Translations under genes and position numbers: made by a program | NCBI RefSeq assembly: GCF_000737195.2 | Contig: NZ_JALM01000081.1 | Span: 101,805-165,804 of the forward strand | Reading direction: 5' to 3' | DNA from: Sciscionella sediminilitoris | GTDB taxonomy: Bacteria; Actinomycetota; Actinomycetes; Mycobacteriales; Pseudonocardiaceae | Length of the DNA stretch: 64,000 nt | The notes under the pieces: model-generated | The model's input: the letters and a program-made list of their open reading frames with translations, nothing else | What the model was told of the DNA's origin: nothing | Database searches by the model: none | Part shown: positions 51,662-60,751 of the stretch, one piece after another | How the letters are laid out: every line of letters begins with the position of its first letter | Numbering within the stretch: position 1 is the stretch's first letter

Positions 51662-53169
51662 CCCCGGTCCTCCTCTCCTGCGCCGAACTTCGGGGTGTGC
51701 ACGGGCGCCAGCGAGATGTGCATGGCCTGCTGGTCGGAGTAGAAGTCCAGGGACCGGTAGCCGCCCTCGTGCCCGAGCCCAGAGGCCTTGACCCCGCCGA
51801 AGGGAGTACGCAGATCCCGCACGTTGTGCGAGTTGAGCCAGACCATGCCCGCGTCGATGCCCTGCCCGAAAGTGTGCGCGCGCTCCAGGTCCGCCGTCCA
51901 CACGTACGCGGCGAGCCCGTACTTGACGTCGTTGGCCAGCCGCAGCGCTTCCTCCTCGGTGTCGAACGGGGTGATCGCCACGACCGGCCCGAAGATCTCC
52001 TCCTGGAAGATCCGCGCGCTCGGCGGCACATCCACGAACACGGTCGGTGCCACGTAGTTGCCCGATTCCAGCCCGGCGGGACGGCCCCCGCCCGCGGCCA
52101 GTTTCGCCTCGGTCTTCCCGATCTCGATGTACTCGGTCACCTTCGCGTAGTGCTCGGGGTGCACCAGCGCGCCGACCTCGGTCGCCGGATCGTGCGGGTT
52201 GCCGACCCTGATGTTCTCCGCCCGCCGTACGTACCGCGCGACGAACTCGTCGTAGACGGCGCGCTCCACCAGGATCCGGCTGCCCGCGGTGCAGCGCTCC
52301 CCGTTCAGCGAGAACACCCCGAACACGGTCGAGTCGATCGCGGCGTCCAGATCGGCGTCGGCGAACACCACGGCCGGGCTCTTGCCGCCGAGCTCCATGG
52401 AAAGGCCCTTGAGCGTGGGCGCGGCGTTCGCGAAGATCAGCTTCCCGGTCGCGGACTCCCCGGTGAACGAGATCAGTTGCACGTCCTCGTGTTTGACCAG
52501 CGCGTCACCGGCTTCCTCGCCGATTCCGTTGACCAGGTTGAACACCCCGTCCGGCACCCCGGCCTCGCGGAAGATCTCCGGCCACAGACTCGCCGAGAGC
52601 GGGGTGAACTCGGCGGGTTTGAGCACCACCGTGCAACCGGAAGCCAGTGCGGGCGCCAGCTTCCAGCTCTCCAGCATGAACGGGGTGTTCCACGGCGTGA
52701 TCAGCCCGGCGACGCCCTTCGGCTTGCGGTTGACGTAGTTGACCTGTTTGCCCGGCACCTTGTAGGTGTCGTCGGACTGGGCGACGATCAGGTCCGCGAA
52801 GAACCGGAAGTTCTCCGCGGCGCGCCGTGCCTGGCCGAGCGCCTGGGTGATGGGCAGCCCGGAATCGAAGGTCTCCAGTTCGGCGAGCCGCTCATCGCGG
52901 GACTCCACGATGTCCGCGATCCGGTTCAGCACCCGGGCGCGTTCCCTCGGCAGCATTCGTGGCCACGGGCCCTCGTCGAAGGCGGCACGCGCGGCGGCCA
53001 CGGCGCGGTCGATATCGCCCTGTTTGCCCGCCGCCGCTTCGAGGTAGTTCTCGTTGGAGACCGGGTCCAGGACGCCGAAGGTGTCTCCGTCGATGCTGTC
53101 GGTGAACTCCCCGGCGATGAAGTGCCGGATCCGCTCCGGCAGGTTCTCCGGCACATGCTGCACGGCCAT
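51658..53169 (-). CDS. hpaE: 5-carboxymethyl-2-hydroxymuconate semialdehyde dehydrogenase
   Basis: Aldehyde dehydrogenase of 503 residues that oxidises the HpaD ring-opening product using NAD. The catalytic Cys is in NGERCTAGS, the general-base Glu in MELGGKSP, and the cofactor loop in SFTGESATGK. Two near ATG codons exist; the second was chosen for a better distance to GGAGG, the first (53175) overlaps the previous stop. Position between an aldolase-like gene and hpaD supports the HpaE role over other aldehyde dehydrogenases. Confidence 0.9.
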   Translation of the reverse strand: MAVQHVPENLPERIRHFIAGEFTDSIDGDTFGVLDPVSNENYLEAAAGKQGDIDRAVAAARAAFDEGPWPRMLPRERARVLNRIADIVESRDERLAELETFDSGLPITQALGQARRAAENFRFFADLIVAQSDDTYKVPGKQVNYVNRKPKGVAGLITPWNTPFMLESWKLAPALASGCTVVLKPAEFTPLSASLWPEIFREAGVPDGVFNLVNGIGEEAGDALVKHEDVQLISFTGESATGKLIFANAAPTLKGLSMELGGKSPAVVFADADLDAAIDSTVFGVFSLNGERCTAGSRILVERAVYDEFVARYVRRAENIRVGNPHDPATEVGALVHPEHYAKVTEYIEIGKTEAKLAAGGGRPAGLESGNYVAPTVFVDVPPSARIFQEEIFGPVVAITPFDTEEEALRLANDVKYGLAAYVWTADLERAHTFGQGIDAGMVWLNSHNVRDLRTPFGGVKASGLGHEGGYRSLDFYSDQQAMHISLAPVHTPKFGAGEEDRG

Positions 53170-53171
53170 GC

Positions 53172-54137
53172 TCATTCCCCTCCGTCGATGGTGTTGTTCT
53201 GCTCGACCGGCGACAGATAATCGGCGCCGTCCGCGAGCAGTGCGCGGATCTTCTCCTTGCCCGGTTCGGTCGGCGTGATCAGCGGCGGCCGCACGTATTC
53301 GGAACTGATCAGCCCGCGCTCGCGCAGCACCCACTTCACCGGCGCCGGGTTGGTCTCCACGAAGATCAGGTCCACCAGCGGATGCAGGCCATAATGGATG
53401 TCCAGCGCGTCCTCCAGCCGTCCGGCGTGGAAGGCCTCGTACATCCGCTTGGTGGCCGCCGGGGCGATGTTCGCGGTGGCGCTGACGAACCCGGTGCCCC
53501 CGAGCGCGAGCAATGGCAGGCACAGCAGCTCGATCCCGGACCACACCAGCAGATCCCGGCCCGCGGCCTTGATCACGCGCGAGAAGTGCTCGAAGTCCTT
53601 GGTGGTCTCCTTGACCCCCACGAAGTTCGGCACATCCCGGTGCAGCCGGGCGACCGTCTCCGGGGCGATCTCCACCGCGGTCCGGCTCGGCACGTTGTAG
53701 GCGATGATCGGCAGATCCGGGTACTCGGCGGCGATCCGCGAATACCAGACGTACAGCGCTTCCTGGGTGGGGCGCGCGTAGTACGGCGTGATGATCAGTG
53801 CCGCGTCGATGCCCGCATCGTAGGCCGCACCGGTCAGCTCGATGGTCTCGTCCAGCTTCGCCGAACCGGTGCCCGGGACGACCGGGGCGCGCCCGCCGGC
53901 GGTCTTGACCACGGTGCGGATCGCCTCCGCCCGTTCGGCGACCGTCTGCGCGCTCGGCTCACCGGTGGAGCCGCCGATGGAAACCCCGTCGGAGCCCTGC
54001 TCGAGCTGCCATTCGACGAGGTTCGCCAGCGAGGCGTGGTCCACCGCGCCGTCGGCGGTGAACGGGGTCACCACGGGCGCGATGGATCCGGTCAGTTCCT
54101 CGGGACGGGTACGCCAGGCACCTGCTCGGTTGCTCAT
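53172..54137 (-). CDS. Dihydrodipicolinate synthase family lyase in hpa cluster
   Basis: A 321-residue class I lyase of the DapA/NAL family. The Schiff-base lysine is Lys176 in VGVKETTK and the partner tyrosine is Tyr147 in YNVPSR. In Escherichia coli the last step of this pathway is a class II aldolase, HpaI; none is seen here, and this protein is a likely replacement that splits the final hydroxy-oxo diacid into pyruvate and succinate semialdehyde. The start overlaps the hpaG-type stop by ATGA. True lysine biosynthesis is unlikely in this operon. Confidence 0.86.
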   Translation of the reverse strand: MSNRAGAWRTRPEELTGSIAPVVTPFTADGAVDHASLANLVEWQLEQGSDGVSIGGSTGEPSAQTVAERAEAIRTVVKTAGGRAPVVPGTGSAKLDETIELTGAAYDAGIDAALIITPYYARPTQEALYVWYSRIAAEYPDLPIIAYNVPSRTAVEIAPETVARLHRDVPNFVGVKETTKDFEHFSRVIKAAGRDLLVWSGIELLCLPLLALGGTGFVSATANIAPAATKRMYEAFHAGRLEDALDIHYGLHPLVDLIFVETNPAPVKWVLRERGLISSEYVRPPLITPTEPGKEKIRALLADGADYLSPVEQNNTIDGGE

Positions 54138-55648
54138 TCGGATTCCTTCCTCGTTGTGCGCTCTGCTTCGTAGCGTTCCCGCCACTGCCCGCTCAGCGGG
54201 TAGAGCCCGTCCACGGCGGCCCCCTCGGCGACGCGCGCGGCGATCCACTCCTCCTCGGACTCCTGCTCGATCGCGGCGTCGAGCACCGTGTCCAGCAGCG
54301 CGGGCGGGATGACAAGGACCCCGTCGTCGTCCCCGACGATCACGTCACCCGGCTGCACGCTCGTGCCGCCACAGGCCACGGTGATGTCGCGGTCCCACGG
54401 CACATGGCGGCGCCCGAGCACGGCCGGATGCGGGCCTGCGGAGAACGTGGGGATGTCCAGCTCGGCGACCGCGGCCCAGTCCCGCACCCCGCCGTCGGTG
54501 ACGATCCCCGCCGCGCCGTTGACCTGGGCGCGCAGGGCCAGGATGTCGCCCACCGTTCCGGTGCCGCGTTCCCCGCGCGCCTCGACCACGAGCACCTCGC
54601 CGGGGCCCAGCGCGTCGAAGGCCCGTTTCTGTGCGTTGTACCCGCCACCGTGTTCGCGGAACAGGTCCTCGCGGGCCGGGACGAACCGCAGTGTGCGGGC
54701 CCGCCCGATCAGTTTCCGCCCGGGATGGTTGGTGCGCACCCCGTCGATCGAGACCTGGTTGTAGCCGTGCTTGCGCAGCTGCGCGGACAGGGTGGCCACC
54801 CCGACCGTGCGCAGTTTCGCCACCAGTTCCCCGGTGAGTTCGAACGGCGCGGGCAATCCGGCGGCCTCGCGGCTCCCCCACGCCTCGGCCCGCTGGTGAT
54901 CATCCACCGCGGGTTGCGCGCTGTACTCCGGAAGCGGGTGCGTGCCCTCGGCGACGGTGGTGCGCAGCCGCCCGCTGCGGTGCTCGCTGTCCGGGACATC
55001 CACCTCCACCTCGAGCACATCGCCGGGCGCCACCACCGAGGAACCCGCCGGTGTCCCGGTCAGCACCACATCCCCGGGCTCGAGGGTGATCAGCTGGGAG
55101 AGGTCGGCGACCAGTTCGGCGAAGGGGAACACCACGGTGCCCGCCGAGTCCTGTTGTTCGAGCTCGCCGTTGACCCAGGTGCGCACCCGCAGCGTGGCGG
55201 GATCGATCGCGGCGGCCGGGATGAGCTCCGGGCCGAGCGGGGTGTAGCCGTCACCGCCCTTGGAGCGCAGATTCGACCCCTTGTCGGCGGCGCGCAGATC
55301 GTAGACGCCGAGATCGTTGGCCGCGGTCACCCCGGCCACGCAGGACCAGCCCTGTTCCGGCGTGACCCGGCGCGCGGTCTTCCCGATGACCAGCGCGATC
55401 TCCCCTTCGAAGGCCAGCAGCTCGGCACCCGGCGGGCGTTCCACGGTCTGCCCGCTGGCCGCCAGCGAAGTCACGGGCTTGAGGAAGTACGACGGCTTGG
55501 CCGGAGCCCTGCCGCGCTGGGCGATCCGCGAGGGATAGTTCAGGTGCAGCGCGATCACCTTGCCCGGGCGCCCGACGAGCGGGTGCCGGACCGGTTCCCC
55601 GGCAGCAGCGGAACCTTCGGTGGGCGAACGGACGGCGTCGTACGTCAT
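54134..55648 (-). CDS. hpaG: FAH-family decarboxylase/isomerase fused to RraA-like aldolase domain
   Basis: A 504-residue two-domain protein. Residues about 30-235 are a fumarylacetoacetate hydrolase fold (FEGEIALVIGKTARR, LTGTPAGSS), like HpaG, which decarboxylates and isomerises the ring-cleavage product. Residues about 265-490 are an RraA/HMG-aldolase-like domain with VTDGGVRDWAAV, whose Arg-Asp pair is catalytic in that family. The fusion could join decarboxylation and retro-aldol or oxaloacetate decarboxylation. The ATG was preferred over a TTG two codons earlier. It is the first gene of the five-gene operon. Confidence 0.88.
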   Translation of the reverse strand: MTYDAVRSPTEGSAAAGEPVRHPLVGRPGKVIALHLNYPSRIAQRGRAPAKPSYFLKPVTSLAASGQTVERPPGAELLAFEGEIALVIGKTARRVTPEQGWSCVAGVTAANDLGVYDLRAADKGSNLRSKGGDGYTPLGPELIPAAAIDPATLRVRTWVNGELEQQDSAGTVVFPFAELVADLSQLITLEPGDVVLTGTPAGSSVVAPGDVLEVEVDVPDSEHRSGRLRTTVAEGTHPLPEYSAQPAVDDHQRAEAWGSREAAGLPAPFELTGELVAKLRTVGVATLSAQLRKHGYNQVSIDGVRTNHPGRKLIGRARTLRFVPAREDLFREHGGGYNAQKRAFDALGPGEVLVVEARGERGTGTVGDILALRAQVNGAAGIVTDGGVRDWAAVAELDIPTFSAGPHPAVLGRRHVPWDRDITVACGGTSVQPGDVIVGDDDGVLVIPPALLDTVLDAAIEQESEEEWIAARVAEGAAVDGLYPLSGQWRERYEAERTTRKESE

Positions 55649-55654
55649 GGCCAA

Positions 55655-55681
55655 ATCGTATACGATGAGATATCTGATCTC
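55655..55681. promoter_or_regulatory. GntR operator at hpa promoter
   Basis: The perfect 12-base palindrome ATCGTATACGAT (55655-55666) is followed by a second dyad GAGAT-ATCTG-ATCTC (55667-55681), seven bases before the first hpa gene and between it and the divergent GntR gene. The CGTATACG core recurs at 57889-57899 before the cluster's transporter. Confidence 0.75.
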
Positions 55682-55759
55682 AAGATCGAGGGCGTGCCGC
55701 GCTCAGCGGACACCGCCGCTCGGGCATGATGGAATGCCAAGCCAGCGAAACGAGGAGCC

Positions 55760-56440
55760 ATGACCACCGAGGTACCGGCCAACAGCAAGTCCCAACTGGC
55801 CTACGAGTGGCTCCGCGATCGCATCGTCTCGCACCGCTTCACTCCCGGCTACCGCCTCGTGCTGAGCCAGATCGCCGGTGAACTCGGTATCAGCACGGTA
55901 CCGGTCCGGGAGGCCATCCGCCGCCTCGAAGCCGAGGGACTGGTGACCTTCGAGAAGAACATCGGCGCCCAGGTCGCCCTGGTGGACGAGGGCGAATACG
56001 TGACGACGATGCAGACCCTCGCGGTCGTGGAGGGCGCGGCGACCGGATTCTCCGCGCCGTTGCTCACCGAGGAGGACCTCGCCAGGGCGCACGCGGTGAA
56101 CGAGCGGCTGCGGGACAGCCTCGAGCACTTCGACCCGCGCCGGTTCACCGAGCTCAACGAGGAGTTCCACGCGATCCTGTTCGGCCGCTGCCCGAACGAG
56201 CACATCACCGATCTGGTGCGGCGCGGCTGGAGCAGGCTGCGGATGCTGCGCGATTCCACGTTCAGCTTCGTCCCGGGCCGGGCGGTGGAATCGGTCGCCG
56301 AGCACGAGCACATCGTCGAGCTGATCGCCGAGGGCACCGACCCGATCGAGGTCGAGCTCGCCGCCCGCAGGCACCGCACCGCGACCCTGGACGCCTTCCT
56401 GCGCTTCCAGCACGACCACGGCTCCGGGCGAGCGGGCTAG
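55760..56440 (+). CDS. GntR family regulator of the hpa cluster, FadR/FCD type
   Basis: A 226-residue GntR regulator. The helix-turn-helix is SQIAGELGISTVPVREAIRRL (about residues 36-56) and an FCD-type helical ligand domain follows. GAGGAG precedes the ATG. It is divergent from the five-gene hpa operon and convergent with the MHS gene; their stop codons overlap in a shared CTAG. Matching palindromes in front of both the operon and the transporter indicate that it controls both, probably as a repressor relieved by an aromatic acid. Confidence 0.9.
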   Translation: MTTEVPANSKSQLAYEWLRDRIVSHRFTPGYRLVLSQIAGELGISTVPVREAIRRLEAEGLVTFEKNIGAQVALVDEGEYVTTMQTLAVVEGAATGFSAPLLTEEDLARAHAVNERLRDSLEHFDPRRFTELNEEFHAILFGRCPNEHITDLVRRGWSRLRMLRDSTFSFVPGRAVESVAEHEHIVELIAEGTDPIEVELAARRHRTATLDAFLRFQHDHGSGRAG

Positions 56441-57792
56441 CGCCCGATCGCGGAGCGGCCGCGGATCGCCCCGCTCGCCTGTTCCGCCTCGTTGTCCGGG
56501 CCCAGGTCGATTCCCTTGCGATCGCGCAACAGCAGCGTGGCGATCAGCGCGAGCACCGCCATCCCGGCGAGGTAGACGCCGACCGAGACGGTGGTTCCGG
56601 TCGCCTGCACCAGTGCGGTGGCGATCGTCGGCGCGAACGCACCGCCGATGATCGCGCCGAGCGCGTAGGCGATGGACACTCCGGAGAACCGGATCGAAGC
56701 CGGGAAGAGCTCCGCGAAGAAGGCCGCCTGCGGCCCGTAGGTCAGCCCGATGCCGACGGTGAACAGGCAGAGACCGCAGAACAGCAACCAGACGTTCCCG
56801 GTGTCGACCAGGGCGAACATCGGGAACACCGTGGCGAGAAGGAAAAACCAGCCGAGGATGTAGACGTTCCTCCTGCCGAACCGGTCCGAGGCCACCCCGC
56901 CCACCCAGGTCGTCAGCAGCCACAGCGCGGCCGCCGCGGTCACCGCGAGCAGCACCGGCCCCCGGGCCAGCCGCACCGGCCCGTCCGGATCGGTGGCGTA
57001 GTTCTGGATGTAACCACCGGTGGTCATGTACCCGGCCGCGTTGTTCCCCGCGAAGGTGAACGCGGCGAGCAGCACCAGGGGCGCGTGCTTGCGGAACAGG
57101 GTGATGATCGGGACCGAGGCCTGCTGGCGCCGCTGCGCGATCTCCGCGAACACCGGACTCTCCTGCACGGTGCGCCGGACCAGGTAGCCGAACAGCACCA
57201 GCACGAAACTGAGCAGGAACGGGATCCGCCAGCCCCAGGCGGTGAACGCGTCCCCTGGAGCGAGCACTCCCATCAGCGCGAGCATCCCGTTGGCCAGCAA
57301 CAGCCCGATCGGCACCCCCATCTGCGGGAAGGCACCGGTGCGCCCCCGGCGTTCCGGTTCCGCGTGCTCGACCGCGAGCAACACGGCGCCGCCCCATTCC
57401 CCGCCGGCCGAGACACCCTGCAGAATCCGCAGCAACACCAACAGGATCGGCGCGGCGATGCCCATCGAGGCGTACGAGGGCAGCAACCCGATCAGCGTGG
57501 TCGCCCCGCCCATCCCGATGAGCGTGGTGACCAGTACCGCGCGCCTGCCGAGCCGGTCGCCGAAGTGCCCGGCGAGGAACGCGCCGAGCGGCCGGAACAG
57601 GAAGCTGATGCCGACCGTGGCGAAGGAGAGCACGATACCGATACTCGGCCCGGCGGGCGCGAAGAACGCCTGTTTGAACACCAGGCCCGCGGCGCTGGCG
57701 TAGAGGAAGAAGTCGTACCACTCGACGGTGGTGCCGACCACGGTCGCGATGGCGACCCGCCGTTCGGCGCGCCGGCCAGCAAGCTGGGACAT
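56437..57792 (-). CDS. MHS family MFS transporter of the hpa cluster
   Basis: A 451-residue MHS symporter. Seen are TTVEWYDFFLYASAAGLVF in helix one, GHFGDRLGRRAVLV, and RILQGVSAGGEWGGAVLLAVEHA. AAGGGAG precedes the ATG. Its promoter carries the same CGTATACG palindrome as the hpa operon, so it probably imports the aromatic acid, such as a hydroxyphenylacetate, that the operon degrades. Confidence 0.87.
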   Translation of the reverse strand: MSQLAGRRAERRVAIATVVGTTVEWYDFFLYASAAGLVFKQAFFAPAGPSIGIVLSFATVGISFLFRPLGAFLAGHFGDRLGRRAVLVTTLIGMGGATTLIGLLPSYASMGIAAPILLVLLRILQGVSAGGEWGGAVLLAVEHAEPERRGRTGAFPQMGVPIGLLLANGMLALMGVLAPGDAFTAWGWRIPFLLSFVLVLFGYLVRRTVQESPVFAEIAQRRQQASVPIITLFRKHAPLVLLAAFTFAGNNAAGYMTTGGYIQNYATDPDGPVRLARGPVLLAVTAAAALWLLTTWVGGVASDRFGRRNVYILGWFFLLATVFPMFALVDTGNVWLLFCGLCLFTVGIGLTYGPQAAFFAELFPASIRFSGVSIAYALGAIIGGAFAPTIATALVQATGTTVSVGVYLAGMAVLALIATLLLRDRKGIDLGPDNEAEQASGAIRGRSAIGR

Positions 57793-57888
57793 GTCCAGAC
57801 TCCCTTGTCCGAGAACTGCGTCGAGCCCTGCACGGAGCGGGAGGCCTACCCCAGAGCCGTCACGCCGAACCGGGCAGCTGATCGCCAG

Positions 57889-57899
57889 ATCGTATACGA
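57889..57899. promoter_or_regulatory. GntR operator at hpa transporter promoter
   Basis: ATCGTATACGA contains the 10-base palindrome TCGTATACGA, the core of the operator at 55655-55666. A related half, CCGTACACGA, follows four bases later. It lies 97 bases before the MHS start. Confidence 0.7.
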
Positions 57900-57952
57900 A
57901 ACCGTACACGACGACTAGCCCGAATGGGGAAGATCGGCCCGGCCGGGACGGA

Positions 57953-58930
57953 CTACGGGATCGGTTCGGCGAGTAATTCCGCCCGTGCGGACTCCTCGAG
58001 GAAGCTGGCGCGCAGCGAATTCGCCGCGAGTTCGCGCAGCTGCGTCTCGGTGAGGTCGAACGCCGCGCCGACGGCGGTGAAGTTCTCCGCGACGTAGCCG
58101 CCGAAATACGCGGGGTCATCGGAATTGAGGGTGACCATCAGCCCCTCGTCCAGCATCCGCGGCAAGGGGTGCGCGGCCAGGTCCGGCACGCAGCCGAGCC
58201 GCACGTTCGACAGCGGGCACACCGTCAGCGGGGTCCGGTCCGCGCGCAGCCGGGCCACCAGACCGGCGTCCTCGAGTGCCCGGATACCGTGATCGATCCG
58301 TTCCACACCAAGGGAATCCAGCGCCTCACGGACATAACTCGGCGGTCCCTCCTCACCGGCGTGCGCCACGGTGCGCAGGCCGAGCGCGCGGGCCCGTTCG
58401 AACACCGGGGCGAACTCCTGCGGCGGGTGACCGACCTCGGCGGAATCCAGGCCCACGCCGATGATCCGGTCCAGCATGGGTTCGGCGAGCCGCAGCGTCT
58501 GTTCGGCCGCGGCGACGGGCTGATCACGCAGGAAACACAGGATCAGCTCGGCCGAGACCTCGGGAACCGCCTCGAGTGCCTGCACCAGCCCGTCGACCAC
58601 GGTACGCAGCGGGACACCCCGGGAGGTGTGCGCCTGCGGGTCGAAGAAGATCTCCGCGCGCCGTACCCCCTGGGCCACGCAGCGCCGCAGGTAGGCCGTG
58701 GCCAGCTCGCGGAAATCCCGCTCGGTGCGCAGCACGGCCATGTTCGCGTAGTACACCTCGAGGAAGGAGCCCAGATCGGTGAACCGGTACCGGTCCCGCA
58801 GTTCCGCCACCGAACCGTAGGGCAGCGCGATCTCGTTGCGCCGGGCGAATTCGAACACCATCTCGGGTTCGAACGTGCCCTCGATGTGCACGTGCAGTTC
58901 GGCTTTCGGCAAGGCGGAGCAATCGAGCAC
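57953..58930 (-). CDS. Adenosine deaminase family protein, adenine deaminase type
   Basis: TIM-barrel zinc deaminase of about 325 residues. The first metal motif is ELHVHIEGT, a later His is in TVAHAGEE, and the catalytic Asp pair is in LNSDDPAYFG. The segment GLDSAEVGHPPQEF corresponds to the signature separating bacterial adenine deaminases from adenosine deaminases, so adenine to hypoxanthine is the likelier reaction. The GTG start just before LDCSALPKAELHVH matches the usual N-terminus; longer starts up to 59038 are possible. It is not obviously linked to its neighbours. Confidence 0.86.
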   Translation of the reverse strand: MLDCSALPKAELHVHIEGTFEPEMVFEFARRNEIALPYGSVAELRDRYRFTDLGSFLEVYYANMAVLRTERDFRELATAYLRRCVAQGVRRAEIFFDPQAHTSRGVPLRTVVDGLVQALEAVPEVSAELILCFLRDQPVAAAEQTLRLAEPMLDRIIGVGLDSAEVGHPPQEFAPVFERARALGLRTVAHAGEEGPPSYVREALDSLGVERIDHGIRALEDAGLVARLRADRTPLTVCPLSNVRLGCVPDLAAHPLPRMLDEGLMVTLNSDDPAYFGGYVAENFTAVGAAFDLTETQLRELAANSLRASFLEESARAELLAEPIP

Positions 58931-59079
58931 GCCGCGGCCATCCCCTCGTATCGGCTTCCACAGGTCCACCGGCGAGCATGCCAGACCCGGTGCGCACCGG
59001 AATTTCGCCCGTGTTGCGCGGCGAACGGAGCGTGGCATGCTGAGAGCAGCTGTCCGCCCTGTGGTTGGGAGCGCATCCG

Positions 59080-59418
59080 ATGACTCACCATCCGGCCGTC
59101 ACCGCCGTCGGCACCCTCGCACCGGCCATGCTCGCGGAGGCCAACCAGCATCCCGCCCGGCGCGCGGCCCGCACCCTGGTCTCCGGGACCGCGCAGCGCG
59201 CCACGCTCATCGCCCTGCTCGAGGGAGCGGAGCTGAACGAGCACGATTCACCGATCGCCGCGACCCTCTACGTGGTGACCGGAACCGTACGGCTGCACAC
59301 CCGCGAGGACGCCTGGGTGCTCGAGGACGGGCATCTCGCGGTCATCCCGCCGCAGCGGCACGGGCTCACCGCGCTCACCGACGCCGCGGTCCTGCTCACC
59401 GTCGCACTGCACCAGTGA
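59080..59418 (+). CDS. Small cupin-domain protein
   Basis: A 112-residue single-domain cupin. The first motif is weak (GAELNEHDSPIAATLYVVTGTVRLH), and the second contains DGHLAVIPPQRHGLTAL. Metal binding is possible through His residues in both. GGGAGCG precedes the ATG. It is divergent from the adenine deaminase-like gene. Function unknown; similar proteins act as sensors, epimerases or detoxification factors. Confidence 0.78.
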   Translation: MTHHPAVTAVGTLAPAMLAEANQHPARRAARTLVSGTAQRATLIALLEGAELNEHDSPIAATLYVVTGTVRLHTREDAWVLEDGHLAVIPPQRHGLTALTDAAVLLTVALHQ

Positions 59419-59428
59419 CCGGAGCCGT

Positions 59429-59968
59429 TCAGCGCACGGCGGCGGGCTCCAGCCACCGGGTCACCGACTCCGCCAGTTCGGTCACCGTGGCCCGGCTGTC
59501 GAGCCGGAGCACCGGGCAGGACAATCTGGCCAGCCACTGTTCGTGCCTGGCCAGATTGCGCCCGGAGAAACCGGGATCGTCGTAGCCGCGCGCCCAGTCG
59601 AGGAATTCCCGGGAGGCCGCCGTGTCCGCCCCGCCGTACCGGAGGGTTTCCCGTTCGGTCAGCCGCCGCATCCGGATCTCCGGGTCCAGCGTCAGGAACA
59701 CCGCGGCGTCGAACACCGGCATCAGCGAATCGCCCCAGCCCATCAGGGATCCGGACAGCACCCAGGAGGCGCGCGGCAGGAACACCGCCCGCATCAGCTC
59801 GATCCGCTCGGTTTCCGCGCGTTTCCGAACGTACGGCGGATCCGTGGGAATCCAGAAGTAATCGTCGACGTCGGCGTGCGGCACCTGCGCACGCCCGGCG
59901 AGCTCCCTGCCGAGGGTGGTGGTGCCGGAACCGCTGGCACCGGTGATGAGCAATCGGCGCGTGGTCAA
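59429..59968 (-). CDS. P-loop nucleotide kinase-like protein
   Basis: A 179-residue P-loop protein of the adenylate kinase/topology-modulation (FlaR) group. Walker A is GASGSGTTTLG, close to the family GSGKS/T form but with Thr in the lysine position, which is unusual. A DVDDYFW motif and YDDPGFSGRNLARHEQWL near the C-terminus are typical of FlaR-like proteins. A TTG start with AGAGGGG upstream fits best. Substrate is unknown, and the missing P-loop lysine makes catalysis uncertain. Confidence 0.8.
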   Translation of the reverse strand: MTTRRLLITGASGSGTTTLGRELAGRAQVPHADVDDYFWIPTDPPYVRKRAETERIELMRAVFLPRASWVLSGSLMGWGDSLMPVFDAAVFLTLDPEIRMRRLTERETLRYGGADTAASREFLDWARGYDDPGFSGRNLARHEQWLARLSCPVLRLDSRATVTELAESVTRWLEPAAVR

Positions 59969-60046
59969 GCGGTGCCCCTCTCGGCTTTCGGCGTTCCCGG
60001 AGGCGTCGAGCCTATCCGCGCCCGGCCCGTCTGGTAGACAACGGCC

Positions 60047-60748
60047 ATGCTCGACGTCGCCGACCGGATCACGGCCGTCTCCCCGGCACCGGAGTTGTCG
60101 GTGGTCGCGGCGACCGCCGCGATCGCGCTCGTGGTCGCCTGGCCGCGGTCGCGCTGGTTGCAGATGATCAACGTGCTCGGCACGCTCACCCACGAGTTCG
60201 GGCACGCCGCCGCTGCCGTGCTCAGCGGCGGCGGGGTGCAGCACATTCAGCTGACCGGCAGCAAGAGCGGCCACACCCGGCATGTCCCGAGCGGTCGCTT
60301 CGCGCACGCCCTCACCGCCTTCGCGGGGTACTGCTTTCCGCCGCTGCTCGGGCTCGGCGCAGCGCAACTGCTCGCCGACGGCTACGCGGCCTGGGTACTC
60401 ACCGGCGGCTTCGCGCTGTGCCTGCTGGTGCTGTTCGCCGCGCGCGGCACCCGGACCGTGATCACCGTGCTGCTCATCGGTGTGCTGTTCGCGGTCGTGG
60501 TGTTGTTCGCCTGGTCCTGGCTTGTCGTGGCGCTCGCCTATCTGGTCGCCTGGCTGCTGATCGCGACCGGCTTCGAAGGCGTGCTGATGGATGTGCTGGT
60601 GCCCAGGATGCGGTCCAGGGCCATGAAGCGCGATGACGCGGACACGCTCGCGGAGCTCACCCGGGTCCCCGCGTTCGTCTGGGGACTCGGGTGGCTCGTG
60701 CTCGCCAGCTGGTGCACCTGGCAGGGCGCGATCCGGCTGTGGCCCTGA
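60047..60748 (+). CDS. M50B family membrane metallopeptidase
   Basis: A 233-residue membrane protein with about six hydrophobic segments. The zinc motif HEFGH is in the first part (about residue 49), set in a membrane-adjacent helix as in M50B proteins. No PDZ domain is present. The ATG lacks a clear ribosome binding site. Members of this family in actinobacteria are common but mostly uncharacterised. It converges on the GH2 gene with three bases between stops. Confidence 0.83.
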   Translation: MLDVADRITAVSPAPELSVVAATAAIALVVAWPRSRWLQMINVLGTLTHEFGHAAAAVLSGGGVQHIQLTGSKSGHTRHVPSGRFAHALTAFAGYCFPPLLGLGAAQLLADGYAAWVLTGGFALCLLVLFAARGTRTVITVLLIGVLFAVVVLFAWSWLVVALAYLVAWLLIATGFEGVLMDVLVPRMRSRAMKRDDADTLAELTRVPAFVWGLGWLVLASWCTWQGAIRLWP

Positions 60749-60751
60749 GCT

